Assembly: GCF_020621385.1 (NCBI RefSeq)
Contig: NZ_JAESVA010000001.1
Span: forward strand, 682,001-746,000
DNA length: 64,000 nucleotides
Origin: Acidisoma cellulosilyticum
Lineage (GTDB): Bacteria > Pseudomonadota > Alphaproteobacteria > Acetobacterales > Acetobacteraceae
Reading direction: 5' to 3'
In this document: piece after piece, positions 18,465 to 29,367 of the stretch
Position numbering within the stretch: position 1 is the stretch's first letter
Layout: every line of letters starts with the position of its first letter
Translations under genes and position numbers: made by a program
Notes under the pieces: generated by a model
The model's database searches: none
The model's input: only the letters and a program-made list of their open reading frames with translations
Told to the model about the DNA's origin: nothing

Positions 18465-19639
18465 GCGAGGCTTCCAGACGACAAGGCAGGCGGGCTTTCA
18501 GGATCTATTTCACGCGCACGCGCGTGAGAAATAACATCATACGTTTCCAGCACGTCCTCTTCATACTCCTGCCGCGCCAAAAATCGCAGGCGAATTGCGT
18601 CTGTCAGCCTTTCGATGCCGAGGCCTTGAAGCGCCGGCAGACCGCTGTCGCCCAGCAGGATGGGGGCGCGATGCCAGGCCAGACGATCCACCAGCCCGGC
18701 CCGCAACAGCGCACCGGCCAATTGGCTGCCGCCTTCGTTCAGGATCGAGGTCAGGCCGACGCCCTTCAGCGCACGCAGCCCTTCCGTCAGATCCAGCTTG
18801 CCATGGGCATCGCGCGCGACCGTCAGGATGGTCAAGCCGGCATCCTGCAGAGCCCGCGCGCGGACCTTATCCGCATCGGGCGCGGCTAGCAGGATCAGCG
18901 AATGCGTTGCTGCATTCCGGACCAATTGGCTGTCCAGCGGGGTGCGCAGGGCGCTATCGGCGACCACGCGCCAGCGCGGCCGATCCGCGAAACCGGAGAG
19001 AGCCGAGCGCAGGCCGGGATCGTCGGCCAGCACGGTGCCGATGCCGACCAGGATGGCATCATGCTCAGCCCGCATGCGCTGCACGACCTTGCGGGCACCG
19101 GGACCGGTGATCCAACGGCTTTCGCCGCCCTTCGTGGCAATACAACCGTCCAGCGTGACGCCGAGTTTCACGGTGACCCAGGGCAGACCGTGGGTGACGG
19201 TTTTGACGAAACCCGCGACCACGGCCTGCGCATCGCGCTCCATCAACCCGGTCTCGACGGCAATGCCGGCAGCCCGCAGGCGTGCGGTGCCGCGGCCTTG
19301 GACGCGCGGGTCCGGGTCATGCGCGAAGGCAATGACGACACGGGCGATACCGGCTTCGATCAGCGCATCGGCACAAGGCGGCGTGCGGCCGTGATGGGAA
19401 CAAGGTTCCAGCGTGACATAGGCGGTCGCACCCTGCGCGGCTGACCCTGCCTCGCGTAGGGCCATGACTTCCGCATGCGGACGGCCGCCGGGCTGGGTCG
19501 CCCCTTGCCCGACAACGCGATCCCCCTGCGCAATCACGCAACCGACCGCCGGATTGGGGGCCGTCGTACCCAGCGCGCCACGGGCGAGGTTGAGGGCGGC
19601 CATCATCATCCGCCGGTCGAGGGAGGTCCATTCGGTCAT
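18461..19639 (-). CDS. ribD: Riboflavin biosynthesis deaminase/reductase
   Basis: The 392-residue bifunctional enzyme carries out steps 2 and 3 of riboflavin synthesis. The N-terminal cytidine-deaminase-fold domain has zinc ligands H55 (HAE), C80 and C89 ([11 protein letters not shown]). The C-terminal reductase domain starts around residue 145 with [26 protein letters not shown] and ends with a [13 protein letters not shown] block. The start is ATG 19639, which overlaps the PAP2 stop by 4 nt; the frame is open for 60 more codons upstream, but those overlap the PAP2 gene and are not RibD-like. Confidence 0.95.
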   Translation of the reverse strand: MTEWTSLDRRMMMAALNLARGALGTTAPNPAVGCVIAQGDRVVGQGATQPGGRPHAEVMALREAGSAAQGATAYVTLEPCSHHGRTPPCADALIEAGIARVVIAFAHDPDPRVQGRGTARLRAAGIAVETGLMERDAQAVVAGFVKTVTHGLPWVTVKLGVTLDGCIATKGGESRWITGPGARKVVQRMRAEHDAILVGIGTVLADDPGLRSALSGFADRPRWRVVADSALRTPLDSQLVRNAATHSLILLAAPDADKVRARALQDAGLTILTVARDAHGKLDLTEGLRALKGVGLTSILNEGGSQLAGALLRAGLVDRLAWHRAPILLGDSGLPALQGLGIERLTDAIRLRFLARQEYEEDVLETYDVISHARAREIDPESPPALSSGSLA

Positions 19640-20283
19640 GGCGCCGGACGATCCTCTGTCGGCAAGGGAAGTGCAAGGGTGGCGCGTCCGCACAGGAAGC
19701 CTAGCAGGCCACCGGCAATGACATCGCCCAGGAAATGGACATTGCCGGCGACGAGGCCGAAAGCCGTCAGCCCGACGAGCAGCGCCCACAGCCACCGCAG
19801 GTGGGGAAGCCGCCACCACAACACGCCTGCGACGGCAGCGATCGCCGTCGTATGGCCGGACGGGAAGGACGACCAGCCCTCCCCGCCATGAAAGGGTGAA
19901 AAGCCGAAGACGCCGTCATGGATCAGGGACGGATTGTGATGCGACCAGGTTTCCGGCCAGGTGCGGCCAAAAGCCTCCTTCAGCAACCCTTTGAGCGTGA
20001 TGGCAATCGTCACGGCCAATGCGACCGCGATCCAGGTCCAGCCGCGCGCCTGGGGGCGCCAGCCCCACCAGCCGGCGGCAGCCGCGATAACCAGTCCGGG
20101 CGCCGCGAAACTCAAGGGAATCTGGCCGATGGCGGCCAGTCCCAGAAACCAGGGGCTGTGATGGAACAGCCGGTGCATGAGAAATGCCAGCGGCCGGTCG
20201 ACGAACAGGATGGAAATGACGATCAGCAGGAGGCAGAAACAAACGAGGATTAGCCCAGGGCTTAGCCGCGCCCTGGTGGTCAT
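19636..20283 (-). CDS. PAP2-family membrane phosphatase
   Basis: The 215-residue protein has about six membrane helices. The acid-phosphatase motif 1 is loose (KGLLKEAFGRTWPE), motif 2 is FPSGHTTAIAA near residue 143, and motif 3 is NVHFLGDVIAG near residue 185. Family members dephosphorylate lipid pyrophosphates or phosphatidate on the periplasmic face, for example undecaprenyl diphosphate. It overlaps smpB and ribD by 4 nt on each side. The substrate is not deducible; a role in riboflavin synthesis would be speculation. Confidence 0.87.
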   Translation of the reverse strand: MTTRARLSPGLILVCFCLLLIVISILFVDRPLAFLMHRLFHHSPWFLGLAAIGQIPLSFAAPGLVIAAAAGWWGWRPQARGWTWIAVALAVTIAITLKGLLKEAFGRTWPETWSHHNPSLIHDGVFGFSPFHGGEGWSSFPSGHTTAIAAVAGVLWWRLPHLRWLWALLVGLTAFGLVAGNVHFLGDVIAGGLLGFLCGRATLALPLPTEDRPAP

Positions 20284-20774
20284 CCCTTGTTGCGCATCAA
20301 CCGCGCCTTGTCCCGCTGCCAGTCGCGCGCCGCGACCGCATGGCGCTTGTCGGCCTTCTGCCGGCCTTCGCCGACGCCGAGCAGGACCTTGGCTATCCCG
20401 CGATCGTTGAAATGGATCTGCAACGGCACGATGGTGATGCCGTTGCGCGCGACCGACGCCGTCAACTGATTGATCTGCTTATGTTTCAGCAGCAGTTTGC
20501 GCGGCGCGCGCGGCTCGAACCGCGACAGCACGCCGCCCTGATATTCAGGGATATAGGCGTTAAACAGCCATAGCTCGCCGTCACGCTCGCCCGCCCAGGC
20601 CTCGGTCAAGGTCGCGCGGCCATGGCGGAGGGACTTCACCTCCGCCCCTTTCAGCACGAGCCCGGCTTCGACCGTTTCCTTAATGGAATAGTCGAACCGC
20701 GCCTTGCGGTTCTGCGAGGCGATGCCGTGCGAGATCAGGCCCGATTTGGATTTTGATTCTTTGGATTCGGCCAT
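20280..20774 (-). CDS. smpB: SsrA-binding protein SmpB
   Basis: The 164-residue RNA-binding beta-barrel escorts tmRNA to stalled ribosomes. Family blocks are visible: NRKARFDYSIKETVEAGLVLKGAEVKSLRHGRA, then WLFNAYIPEY and PRKLLLKHKQI, and the basic C-terminal tail KADKRHAVAARDWQRDKARLMR, which enters the mRNA channel. The N-terminal extension is Ser/Lys-rich and short. It starts 1 nt after the dapA stop and overlaps PAP2 by 4 nt. The tmRNA gene itself is not in this window. Confidence 0.96.
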   Translation of the reverse strand: MAESKESKSKSGLISHGIASQNRKARFDYSIKETVEAGLVLKGAEVKSLRHGRATLTEAWAGERDGELWLFNAYIPEYQGGVLSRFEPRAPRKLLLKHKQINQLTASVARNGITIVPLQIHFNDRGIAKVLLGVGEGRQKADKRHAVAARDWQRDKARLMRNKG

Positions 20775-20775
20775 G

Positions 20776-21654
20776 TCAGTTCAGCAGGCCGACCTCAACC
20801 AGCGCGGCCCGCACCTGGTTGCGCGTCGCCTCGGTAATGGGGGCCAGCGGCAGGCGGCAATCCGGCGCGCCGAAGCCGAGCAGATGCGCCGCGTATTTCA
20901 CCGGGCCGGGATTGGTCTCGACGAACATCGCGTCATGCAACGGCAGCAGGCGCAACTGGATCGCCATCGCCTCGGCCACGTCGCCACGCTGCCAGGCCAT
21001 GTGCATTTCGGAGATCAGGCGCGGTGCCACATTGCCGGTGACCGAAATGCAGCCGACGCCGCCCGAGGCCAGGTGGGCTACGGCGGTGTGGTCCTCACCC
21101 GAAAGCTGGCAGAAATCCGGGCCGCAGGCGCGCAGCGTCTGCAAGGGCCGGGCGAGATTGGCGGTCGCGTCCTTCACGCCCACGATATTCGGGTGCTTCG
21201 CCAGACGCGCCATGGTCTCGACGCTCATATCCACGACGCTGCGCGGCGGCACGTTATAGACGATGATCGGAATATCGGCGCTGTCGGCGATGGTCTTGAA
21301 ATGCAGATAAAGGCCTTCCTGCGTCGGCTTGTTGTAATAGGGCGTGACGACAAGCGCGGCATCGGCGCCGGCGTGCTTGGCGTGGCGGGCGAGGTCAACC
21401 GCCTCGGCCGTGCTATTGGACCCTGCCCCCGCGATCACCGGCACACGGCCCCCGGCGACCGCGATGGTAATCTCGACCACACGACGATGTTCCTCATGCG
21501 TCAGCGTCGGCGTCTCGCCGGTCGTGCCGACGGGCACCAGCCCATGCGTGCCTTCCGTGATCTGCCAATCGACAAACCGCTCCAGCGCTTTCTCGTCGAT
21601 AGCGCCATCGGCCTGCATGGGCGTAATGAGGGCAACGAGCGAGCCCTTGAACAT
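20776..21654 (-). CDS. dapA: 4-hydroxy-tetrahydrodipicolinate synthase
   Basis: The 292-residue (beta/alpha)8 class I aldolase condenses pyruvate with aspartate semialdehyde for lysine and peptidoglycan precursors. It shows [17 protein letters not shown] near residue 42, the catalytic Tyr in [11 protein letters not shown] near 135, and the Schiff-base Lys in GVKDATANL near 163. ATG 21654 is preceded by GAGGATATC. It opens a tightly packed minus-strand chain, dapA-smpB-PAP2-ribD-ribA, and is divergent from the lytic transglycosylase across 176 bp. Confidence 0.96.
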   Translation of the reverse strand: MFKGSLVALITPMQADGAIDEKALERFVDWQITEGTHGLVPVGTTGETPTLTHEEHRRVVEITIAVAGGRVPVIAGAGSNSTAEAVDLARHAKHAGADAALVVTPYYNKPTQEGLYLHFKTIADSADIPIIVYNVPPRSVVDMSVETMARLAKHPNIVGVKDATANLARPLQTLRACGPDFCQLSGEDHTAVAHLASGGVGCISVTGNVAPRLISEMHMAWQRGDVAEAMAIQLRLLPLHDAMFVETNPGPVKYAAHLLGFGAPDCRLPLAPITEATRNQVRAALVEVGLLN

Positions 21655-21830
21655 GGCGATATCCTCGACTGAGCACGGCTTAGGGTGGATGCGGAATTGC
21701 GGAAAGTAAGACCGGCCGCCTTGCATCGCAAGCCGCGCGCTGCTCGGCTGCGGCATGCGATAATGGTAGATGGCAAAAGCGTCACGCATGCATCGGCTCT
21801 CACGGCTTTGCGACGGGCCGCACATGCGCA

Positions 21831-23840
21831 ATGATGCACAGGATTGAACGAGGTTTGCGGACGTCCATGCGCTTTCTTTCCCGATTGGGCTGCGCCAGCC
21901 TGCTGACCACCAGTGCTCTGGCTTTGCAAATCTCCGCAGCGTCGGCCCAGGGCGTGCAGACGCCGATGGATGCCGTGGCTGCCCGCAACTGGGACCAGGC
22001 CAATGCCATGGCGGCGCAATATGCCGACCCGGTGGCCACAAAACTCGTCACCTATTACCGGATGCTGACGCGCGGCCAGGCGAGTGCCGTCGAAATCCGC
22101 GCCTTCATGGATGCCAATCCGGACTGGCCGCAGCAGGCGCTGCTGGAAACGCGTTGGGAAGAGGCGCTGGCCGTGGAGCCTGATCAGGCGACAGCGCTGG
22201 CCCAGTGTCAGGCCCATATGCCCGCCGGGGCGCAGGCTTTGCTGCGCTGCGCGACCGCCTTCCAGACCGCGAATGACAGCGCCGATGCGGCGAAAGCCGT
22301 CCGTGCCGCCTGGACCGGCACCGGCATCACAGACCCCGGCGATGTCGCGGCTTTCCTCAGCCAATGGGGCAGCCTGCTGCAGTCGGATGACGCATGGGCA
22401 AGGTTCGTGGCGCTGGCCCGTATCGGCTCTCCCGCCGCCGGGGCGGAGATCGGCCGCTTGCCGAGCGACCGCGTGGCCGCCGCCTCAGCCTGGGTCGCGC
22501 TCAATACCGCGCAGCCCGATGCCGCGACCGCGCTGCAGGCGCTGCCGACCTCGGACCAGGAAAACCCCGGCCTGTTCCTGGCCGGCGCGCGCTATCTGCG
22601 GAAGAATGCCGGCGATCCGGTCGCTTTGCAGTTCTGGACCAGCCAAGGCTATGCCGCCTTCCAGGCGGGTGACGCCGTGCAGCAGCATGCGCTGTGGCAC
22701 GAAGCGGCCTATCTCGCCCGCGATCTGATTTCCGACAATGACGGTCAGGACGCCTATGCGCTGGTCAAGCTCATCCAGCCCAGCGCGCCGGCTGACGCGG
22801 CCGACCAGCAGTTTCTCGCGGGCTTCATCGCGTTAAGGGTTCTGCATAACGCCAATAAAGCCGAGCCGTTCTTCCGCATGCTGACGACGCTCTCCACGGC
22901 CGCCATCACGCAGTCCCGCGCGCATTACTGGCTGGGACGGACTCTGGCCGCCGAAGGCAGCACCATGCAGGCGGCGAATGAATACAAGCTGGCGGCCGCC
23001 TATCCCACGACCTTCTACGGTCAGATCGCGGCACTTGCCTTGGGCGATACGCCGGCCGCGCTCAATGCGCGCATTCTGGCCGCACCGGAACCCGCCTGGA
23101 ATGCGACCGATGCCATCGGCTTCGCCGGGCGAGAGACAGCGCGTGCCGCTGCCTTCCTGGTCGCCTGGAACCAACCGCGCCGCGCCTACGGCTTCCTGCT
23201 CGACGTCGCGTCCATCGCACCGGACCCGGCCGATTATGCCATGGCTGCGCAACTGGCCGTCGGTTTCCAGATCCCCTATGCCGGCGTCGGCCTGTCCCGC
23301 GTCGCTGGTCTGCACGGCACCATGCTGCTCGATGCCGGCTGGCCGATTCCCTTCCAGCCGCCGAGCAATGCCGGGATCGAACCCGCCGTCACCCTCGGGC
23401 TGATCCGCCAGGAAAGCAGTTTCGATGTCGGCGCGGTCAGCCCGGCGGGCGCCTTGGGGCTGATGCAGCTGATGCCGGCGACCGCCCGGCTGGTCGCCCA
23501 TCAGCAAGGCACGGCCGTCTCGCCCTGGCAGCTGACGACCGCACCAGACGTGAACATGACGCTCGGCAACGCCTATTTCGCCGGTCTCATGGCGCGGTTC
23601 GACAATTGCCTGCCGCTGTCGATCGCGAGCTACAACGCCGGTCCCAATCGCGTCGACCAATGGCTGGCCCAGAACGGCGACTTCCGCACGCCGGGCGGCC
23701 CGGATGTGCTGGACTGGATCGAGCTGATCCCCTTCGACGAGACGCGCAACTATGTGCAGCGGGTGACGGAGGGCATCGCCATCTACCGTGCCCGTGAGGG
23801 CATCGCCGTGCCTTACCCGTTGCAGCAATGGCTGCATTGA
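21831..23840 (+). CDS. Soluble lytic murein transglycosylase (Slt70-like)
   Basis: The 669-residue periplasmic enzyme cleaves the glycan strands of peptidoglycan. A signal peptide ends after SAASAQ; either ATG 21831 or the in-frame ATG 21867 (MRFLSRLG) could start it, the latter giving a more standard leader. Residues 40-500 are helical, with the doughnut-like repeats of Slt70. The SLT domain follows, with the catalytic Glu in [29 protein letters not shown] near residue 528 and [15 protein letters not shown] near 605. It overlaps pgpA by 13 nt. Confidence 0.93.
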   Translation: MMHRIERGLRTSMRFLSRLGCASLLTTSALALQISAASAQGVQTPMDAVAARNWDQANAMAAQYADPVATKLVTYYRMLTRGQASAVEIRAFMDANPDWPQQALLETRWEEALAVEPDQATALAQCQAHMPAGAQALLRCATAFQTANDSADAAKAVRAAWTGTGITDPGDVAAFLSQWGSLLQSDDAWARFVALARIGSPAAGAEIGRLPSDRVAAASAWVALNTAQPDAATALQALPTSDQENPGLFLAGARYLRKNAGDPVALQFWTSQGYAAFQAGDAVQQHALWHEAAYLARDLISDNDGQDAYALVKLIQPSAPADAADQQFLAGFIALRVLHNANKAEPFFRMLTTLSTAAITQSRAHYWLGRTLAAEGSTMQAANEYKLAAAYPTTFYGQIAALALGDTPAALNARILAAPEPAWNATDAIGFAGRETARAAAFLVAWNQPRRAYGFLLDVASIAPDPADYAMAAQLAVGFQIPYAGVGLSRVAGLHGTMLLDAGWPIPFQPPSNAGIEPAVTLGLIRQESSFDVGAVSPAGALGLMQLMPATARLVAHQQGTAVSPWQLTTAPDVNMTLGNAYFAGLMARFDNCLPLSIASYNAGPNRVDQWLAQNGDFRTPGGPDVLDWIELIPFDETRNYVQRVTEGIAIYRAREGIAVPYPLQQWLH

Positions 23841-24301
23841 CGACCATGACCTTCAGCCGCGCCATCGCGAGCGTCGGCGGCACCGGGTTCTTTCCCTGGG
23901 CGCCGGGCACCGCCGGATCGCTGGTCGGGCTTGTCCTCGGCTGCGCCATCCTGGCCTTCGCCGGCCATTGGGTGCTGTTCATCCTCGCGATCATCGCCAT
24001 GGTCGGCGGAATCCTCGCCATCCGCGCGGCGGAGGCGAAGGACGATCCGGGCTGGGTGGTGATCGATGAGGTTGCCGGGCAATGGCTGACCCTGCTCGGC
24101 CTCTCTCACGTCACCTGGATCGGCGCCATCCTCGCCTTCGCGCTGTTCCGGCTGCTGGATATCACCAAGCCCGGCCCGATCGGCTGGGCGGACCGGATGC
24201 ACTCCCCCACCGGGGTCATGCTGGATGACGTGATCGCCGGGGTGATCGGTGGCCTGCTGCTTTGGGCCGTCCTGCTGTGGCACCCGGCTTTATTCGGTTA
24301 A
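23828..24301 (+). CDS. pgpA: Phosphatidylglycerophosphatase A
   Basis: The 157-residue inner-membrane enzyme removes the phosphate from phosphatidylglycerol phosphate. Family blocks are GGTGFFPWAPGTAGSLVGL near residue 17, DDPGWVVIDEVAGQW near 72 and LFRLLDITKPGPIGWADR near 105, with about four membrane helices. ATG 23828 lies inside the end of the transglycosylase gene; ATG 23846 is an alternative start. It is followed after 12 nt by the CinA-type gene. Confidence 0.93.
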   Translation: MAALTTMTFSRAIASVGGTGFFPWAPGTAGSLVGLVLGCAILAFAGHWVLFILAIIAMVGGILAIRAAEAKDDPGWVVIDEVAGQWLTLLGLSHVTWIGAILAFALFRLLDITKPGPIGWADRMHSPTGVMLDDVIAGVIGGLLLWAVLLWHPALFG

Positions 24302-24313
24302 GGACTCCACGCC

Positions 24314-24817
24314 ATGTTCCCGACTGATCTTTTGGCCGAGGCTGAGACTCTATTGGCCGAAGCCCGCGCGCGCGGCTGGCGCATCACCACCGCCGAAAGC
24401 TGCACCGGCGGGCTGATCGCGGGATTGCTGACGGCCATCGGCGGATCATCGGACGTCGTCGATGGCGGGGCAGTCACCTATTCCAACGCCGCCAAGACGC
24501 GAATGCTGGGCGTGCCGGCGGAGACGATCAAAGCTCATGGCGCGGTCAGTGAGCCCGTCGCACGCGCCATGGCGGAGGGCGCGGGCTGGACGGCCGGGAC
24601 CGAACTCGCCATCGCCGTCACCGGTGTCGCGGGTCCAGGCGGCGGCACGGCGGAGAAGCCGGTCGGCCTCGTATGGTTCGGCCTCGCCACCCCCGCCGGC
24701 ATCATCGCCGAATCTCATATCTTTCCGGGGGATCGGACGGCCGTGCGGATGGCAACCGTCCGCCATGCGGTAGCGATGCTGCGGGCAGCCCTGGATAGCG
24801 GCCGCCGCTATGCCTGA
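24314..24817 (+). CDS. CinA C-terminal-type nicotinamide-nucleotide amidase
   Basis: The 167-residue stand-alone CinA C-terminal domain (PncC type) deamidates NMN to NaMN in pyridine-nucleotide salvage. It shows ITTAESCTGGLIAGLLTAIGGSSDVVDGGAVTYSNAAKTRMLGV with the catalytic Ser/Thr/Tyr region, and AVTGVAGPGGGTAEKPVGLVWFG. The N-terminal MoCF-like domain of full CinA is absent. It is the last gene of the slt-pgpA-cinA run. A small stem, GACCTCTGTCAGGTC, follows the stop and leads directly into the repeats. Confidence 0.92.
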   Translation: MFPTDLLAEAETLLAEARARGWRITTAESCTGGLIAGLLTAIGGSSDVVDGGAVTYSNAAKTRMLGVPAETIKAHGAVSEPVARAMAEGAGWTAGTELAIAVTGVAGPGGGTAEKPVGLVWFGLATPAGIIAESHIFPGDRTAVRMATVRHAVAMLRAALDSGRRYA

Positions 24818-24829
24818 CCTCTGTCAGGT

Positions 24830-24899
24830 CTAGATTATTGTTTTTGTGAGCATCTTCACACAGTCAGACGATTCCCTCTGACTGTGATCTGCTCTAGAG
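24830..24899. repeat. Family 2 repeat, copy 1 (68-70 bp, CTAG-bounded)
   Basis: The element is CTAG-bounded and, read on the minus strand, matches 47287-47354 with only 3 differences in 67 positions. It contains the stem CACAGTCAGA/TCTGACTGTG and an AT-rich half (AACAATAAT on the minus strand). Its right CTAGAG end is shared with the left end of the family 1 element that follows. Confidence 0.8.
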
Positions 24900-25064
24900 T
24901 CCGTCAGGTTTAGTTGAAAACGCCACCAAATCTGTCGTGCGCGGGCCCCGACCCGCGCATCTACCCGGCGTAGCAAGCGATCGGCCGGCTGGCGCCGCGG
25001 CGGGTAGGTCCGCGCAACAAGTGCGCGGATGACAAATTATCTATCAAAACCTGACAGACTCTAG
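24894..25064. repeat. Palindromic TIR element, family 1, copy B
   Basis: This is the best-preserved copy. The left end CTAGAGTCCGTCAGGTTT and the inverted right end CTAGAGTCTGTCAGGTTT differ at one position over 18 bp. Inside is a double hairpin with GCGCGGG/CCCGCGC and CCGCGC/GCGCGG arms and internal CTACCC/GGGTAG pairing. The right-hand CTAG gives the minus-strand gene 25061-25363 its stop codon. Confidence 0.85.
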
Positions 25065-25363
25065 CCGGGCGCCTGCATCAGGTGGACATCGGCCTGGGCG
25101 AGGACGTGCTTGGCCGCTTCCAGGAAGGTCTTCAGCGCGTCGCCCTGGTTATGGGCATCCAGCGCCGCCTGATCCTGCCATTTCTCGATAACGACCAGCG
25201 TATCGGCGCCGAATTTGACAGAGGAATGGGCAAGATCGATGACCGGCTGATATTCGATGCAGCCCGGCTCGGCCCGCACATCGTCAATAACCGCGTTCAA
25301 AGCGGCCAGTAGAGCAGCGCGGTGGCCGATCTTGGCGGTCAAAATAGCGACGACGTGAATCAT
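25061..25363 (-). CDS. Antibiotic biosynthesis monooxygenase (ABM) domain protein
   Basis: The 100-residue ferredoxin-like dimeric alpha/beta barrel starts MIHVVAILTAKIGHRAALLAALNAVIDDVRAEPGCIEYQ and continues with LVVIEKWQDQAALDAHNQGDALKTFLE, the usual ABM/YgiN layout. Members include quinol monooxygenases and haem-degrading enzymes, but many have no known substrate. ATG 25363 was preferred to an upstream TTG/ATG because GGGGAAAAAG precedes it. The stop codon lies within the terminal CTAG of the preceding repeat, so the last residues may have been shaped by that element. Confidence 0.87.
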   Translation of the reverse strand: MIHVVAILTAKIGHRAALLAALNAVIDDVRAEPGCIEYQPVIDLAHSSVKFGADTLVVIEKWQDQAALDAHNQGDALKTFLEAAKHVLAQADVHLMQAPG

Positions 25364-25491
25364 TCTTTTTCCCCGTTGAGCGGTCGGCCCTGCCAAACCA
25401 GCGGCCGAACATCCATGCCGATGTTTTAGCATCGCTGGCTAACGCTGTCCCCGCATAGCTCCGTGAAGAATCATGGCAAGCCAGCAATGGC

Positions 25492-26356
25492 TCAGACTGG
25501 GTCAGCCGCCTTGCTGTCGAGATAATCCATCAGCGCGGCGCGATAAGGCAGCAGGCTTTTATAGCGCTCCATCTCCGGCGGCAGACCGCGAATGGCCGAG
25601 GCCAGCTTCGCCGCCTCCCCATCCACTGCCACGACATCGGCGAGTGGCGTGATATGCAACCCGATGCCGAAGGCGACGACGCCGCTCTCGGGCAGCAGCC
25701 GGAAGGTCTGACGCTCCACCCTCAGCCACAGCGTCTCGCCGGCATTCGCCACCGTGATCGCGGCGTTATGGCCGGTCTGGCCATGGCCCTTGGGCTGGAA
25801 CAGCTCGGGATCATCGATGAGCGACCAATTATAGCGCGTGGCAAGACGCCCGGACTTGATCGACGCCAGAAAACGATCGACCGGCTTGCCCAGCACCTCC
25901 TTATAGCCCGGCACCGGCACATGAATGGCGATCATCGGCCGGCCGATCTTATCGGCCAGCCGCCAGCGGCTGGGGAAACACAGGATGGCGGCGATCAGCA
26001 CCGCGCCCTCCGGTCCCGGCTTCATGAGGCAGAAATCCTCGACCGCCCAAGGGCAGAGGGTCGCGAGCGGATGTTCGCCCGCATCCCAGGCCGGCCGGCG
26101 CCAGCCCGGACGATGCGCTTCCAGATGATCGGCCATCACATCGCGCAACTCCGCGCAGGCGGCCTCCGACCCCGGCGTATCGGCCAGTACTTCGACCCTT
26201 CGTTCGGCCAGAAGCTGCCCGCGATGGGCGATCTGGAAAGGTGCGCGCGCATCCCATTCCAGCCAATCCGGCTCCTGGATGGCGTTCAAGCCCATCACCA
26301 TGCGCTGCTCGCCGGCTTCATACGGCAGGTAAAGCGGCGCAGGCGGCAATGCGGCG

Positions 26357-26364
<8 letters not shown>
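25492..26364 (-). CDS. Haem-dependent oxidative N-demethylase family protein (DUF3445)
   Basis: The 290-residue protein matches DUF3445/HODM, a family with a PAS-like haem fold whose fungal and bacterial members oxidise dimethylamine or related N-methyl groups and release formaldehyde. The landmark blocks are VEDFCLMKPG near residue 115, ILCFPSRWRLADKIGRPMIAIHVPVPGY near 130 and RYNWSLIDDPELFQP near 180. The start is uncertain: ATG 26364 overlaps the ATPase stop by 8 nt, and ATG 26382 is also possible. It is the last gene of the peptide-transport operon, which is an unexpected position for a demethylase. Confidence 0.82.
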
Positions 26365-27354
<990 letters not shown>

Positions 27355-27358
<4 letters not shown>

Positions 27359-28398
27359 GCGGCTTCTCCCGTCGTGCGGATCGCCCGCTCATGCGCCCAA
27401 TCGGGCAGGCCCTTGTCGGCCAGCCAGCAGGAGGCTTCCTGCATGCCGTTGCGGAACAGCGGCGGGCGCGTGGCGCAGGCATCCATGCGGAATTCGCAGC
27501 GTGGTTGGAAAGGACAGCCGGGCGGGCGGCCCATCGGCGAGGGCGGACTGCCGGGGATGGAGGGCAGACGATGCGGCTTTTCCCCATGCATCGGCGGAAT
27601 GGAATGCAGCAGGCCGAGCGTATAGGGATGGGTCGGCTGCCCGAGCACATCGGGCTTGGGGCCACGTTCGGCGATAATGCCGGAATACATGACCATGACC
27701 CGGTCAGAGACGGTCGCGACCACGCCCATATCATGTGTAATCAGCATGACGGAGGAGCCGAAATCCGTCCGCAGCCGCTGTAGCAGTTCCAAAATCTGCG
27801 CCTGCACGGTGACGTCCAGCGCGGTCGTCGGCTCATCCGCGATGAGCAGAGACGGGTTGCAGGACAGCGCCATGGCGATCATCGCGCGCTGACGCAAACC
27901 GCCCGACAACTGATGCGGATAACGGGTGGCGGCCTTGGCCGGGGCCGGCACGCCCATCTCCCCCAACAATTCCACCGCGCGGGCGCGCGCGGCGTGACGG
28001 GACAGGTCCTGATGCGCGCGCAACTGCTCCTCGATCTGCCAGCCGATCGTATAGACCGGCGTCATCGCCGTCATCGGGTCCTGGAAGATCATCGCGATCT
28101 CCCGCCCGCGCAGGTCTCGCATCTCACGCGGGCTGAGCTTCAGAAGATCCCGGCCCTTATAGGTGATCGACCCGGTGATGATCGCATTGGGATCGGTGAT
28201 CAGCCGCATGACCGCGAGCGAGGTCATGCTTTTGCCCGAGCCCGATTCGCCGACGATGCTGAGGATTTCGCGCGCACGGACGGTGAAAGACACATTCTCC
28301 AGAATGCGGATGATGCCGCGTTCGGAGCGGAAGGAGACGCAGAGATCCTGCACGTCGAGCAAGGTCTCCGCCGTATTGGGGATCTGATCAGCGGGCAT
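27355..28398 (-). CDS. Peptide ABC transporter ATPase, DppD-type
   Basis: The 347-residue ATPase has Walker A SIVGESGSGKSMTSLAVMRL, the signature SGGLRQRAMIAMALSCNPSLLIADEPTTALDVTVQ, and a C-terminal GRPPGCPFQPRCEFRMDAC cysteine cluster. ATG 28398 was chosen from homology (MPADQIPN, then the ABC domain TLLDVQDLCVSF); it overlaps the permease stop by 11 nt. It forms a heterodimer with the DppF-type ATPase that follows. Confidence 0.93.
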
Positions 28399-29362
28399 CG
28401 CGCACTCTCGGGTCCAGCCAGGCATAGGCGATGTCGACCACGGCATTGGCGACAACGACGAAGAAGGAGGAATACATGACCGTCGCCATGATGAAGGGCA
28501 GGTCCAGGCTCTGCAGCGCGAGATAGGTCAGCCGTCCGACGCCGGGCAGGTTGAAGACGACCTCGGTCAGCAGCGCGCCGCCGCCGACCAGCGCGCCGAA
28601 ATCCAGGCCGAACATCGAAACGAAGGTGATGAGCGAGGTGCGAAGCGCGTGGCGGAGCATGATCCGGGATTCCGACAGGCCCTTGGCCCGCGCGGTGCGG
28701 ATGAAATCCTCCTGATAGGCTTCGACCAGATTGGCGCGCAGCACGCGGCCATAGAGGCCGATATAAAGGATCGCGAGCGTGACCCAGGGAATGACCAGGC
28801 CCTTGAACCACAGAAACGGATGCTGCGTCAGCGGCGTATAGCCAAGCCCCGGCACCCAGTGGAACAGCCAGGTATTATGGAAGCGCGACTGGGTAATGAG
28901 ATTGGCGACCGATCCCACCCAGAAGACCGGCATGGATATGCCGACAAGCCCCAGGAACATCAGCAATCGGTCCGGGATACCGCCGCGCGTGGCCGCCGCA
29001 ATCATGCCCATGATGATCGCGAAGACGACCCAGATGACGGCCGCACCGAAGACGAGCGAGAGCGTTACCGGTGTCGCTTCGACCACGGCCGGTATCACGC
29101 GCTCGCCGCGATTGACGAAGGAAGTCAGGTCGCGAGAGACGAAGAGCTTCTCCATCACCTTGAGATATTGCACCGGCATCGGCTGATCGAAACCGAAGGA
29201 GTGGCGCACCTGCGCCAGCACTTCCGGCGTCGCGTTGCGGCCGGCGATGCGGGCGGAGGGATCGGCGCCCGGGGTCGCGAAGAAGATGAGGAAAACGACG
29301 ACGCTGATGCCAAACATCACGAACAGCATCTCGGACAGGCGCCGCAGAATGGGGAGCAGCAT
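28388..29362 (-). CDS. Peptide ABC transporter permease, DppB-type
   Basis: The 324-residue inner-membrane protein has six helices. The N-terminal LLPILRRLSEMLFVMFGISVVVFLIFF and the GEKDQPxP-like FGFDQPMPVQYLKV segment are typical of DppB/OppB. The EAA loop is RTARAKGLSESRIMLRHALR near residue 225. It begins 5 nt after the DppC-type stop. The order C then B is the reverse of the classical dpp/opp operons. Confidence 0.92.
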   Translation of the reverse strand: MLLPILRRLSEMLFVMFGISVVVFLIFFATPGADPSARIAGRNATPEVLAQVRHSFGFDQPMPVQYLKVMEKLFVSRDLTSFVNRGERVIPAVVEATPVTLSLVFGAAVIWVVFAIIMGMIAAATRGGIPDRLLMFLGLVGISMPVFWVGSVANLITQSRFHNTWLFHWVPGLGYTPLTQHPFLWFKGLVIPWVTLAILYIGLYGRVLRANLVEAYQEDFIRTARAKGLSESRIMLRHALRTSLITFVSMFGLDFGALVGGGALLTEVVFNLPGVGRLTYLALQSLDLPFIMATVMYSSFFVVVANAVVDIAYAWLDPRVRDAR

Positions 29363-29367
29363 GGGGC

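Noticed and set aside
21655-21830. Lysine riboswitch upstream of dapA
   Set aside because: The 176-bp divergent gap is too short for it and lacks its helical pattern.
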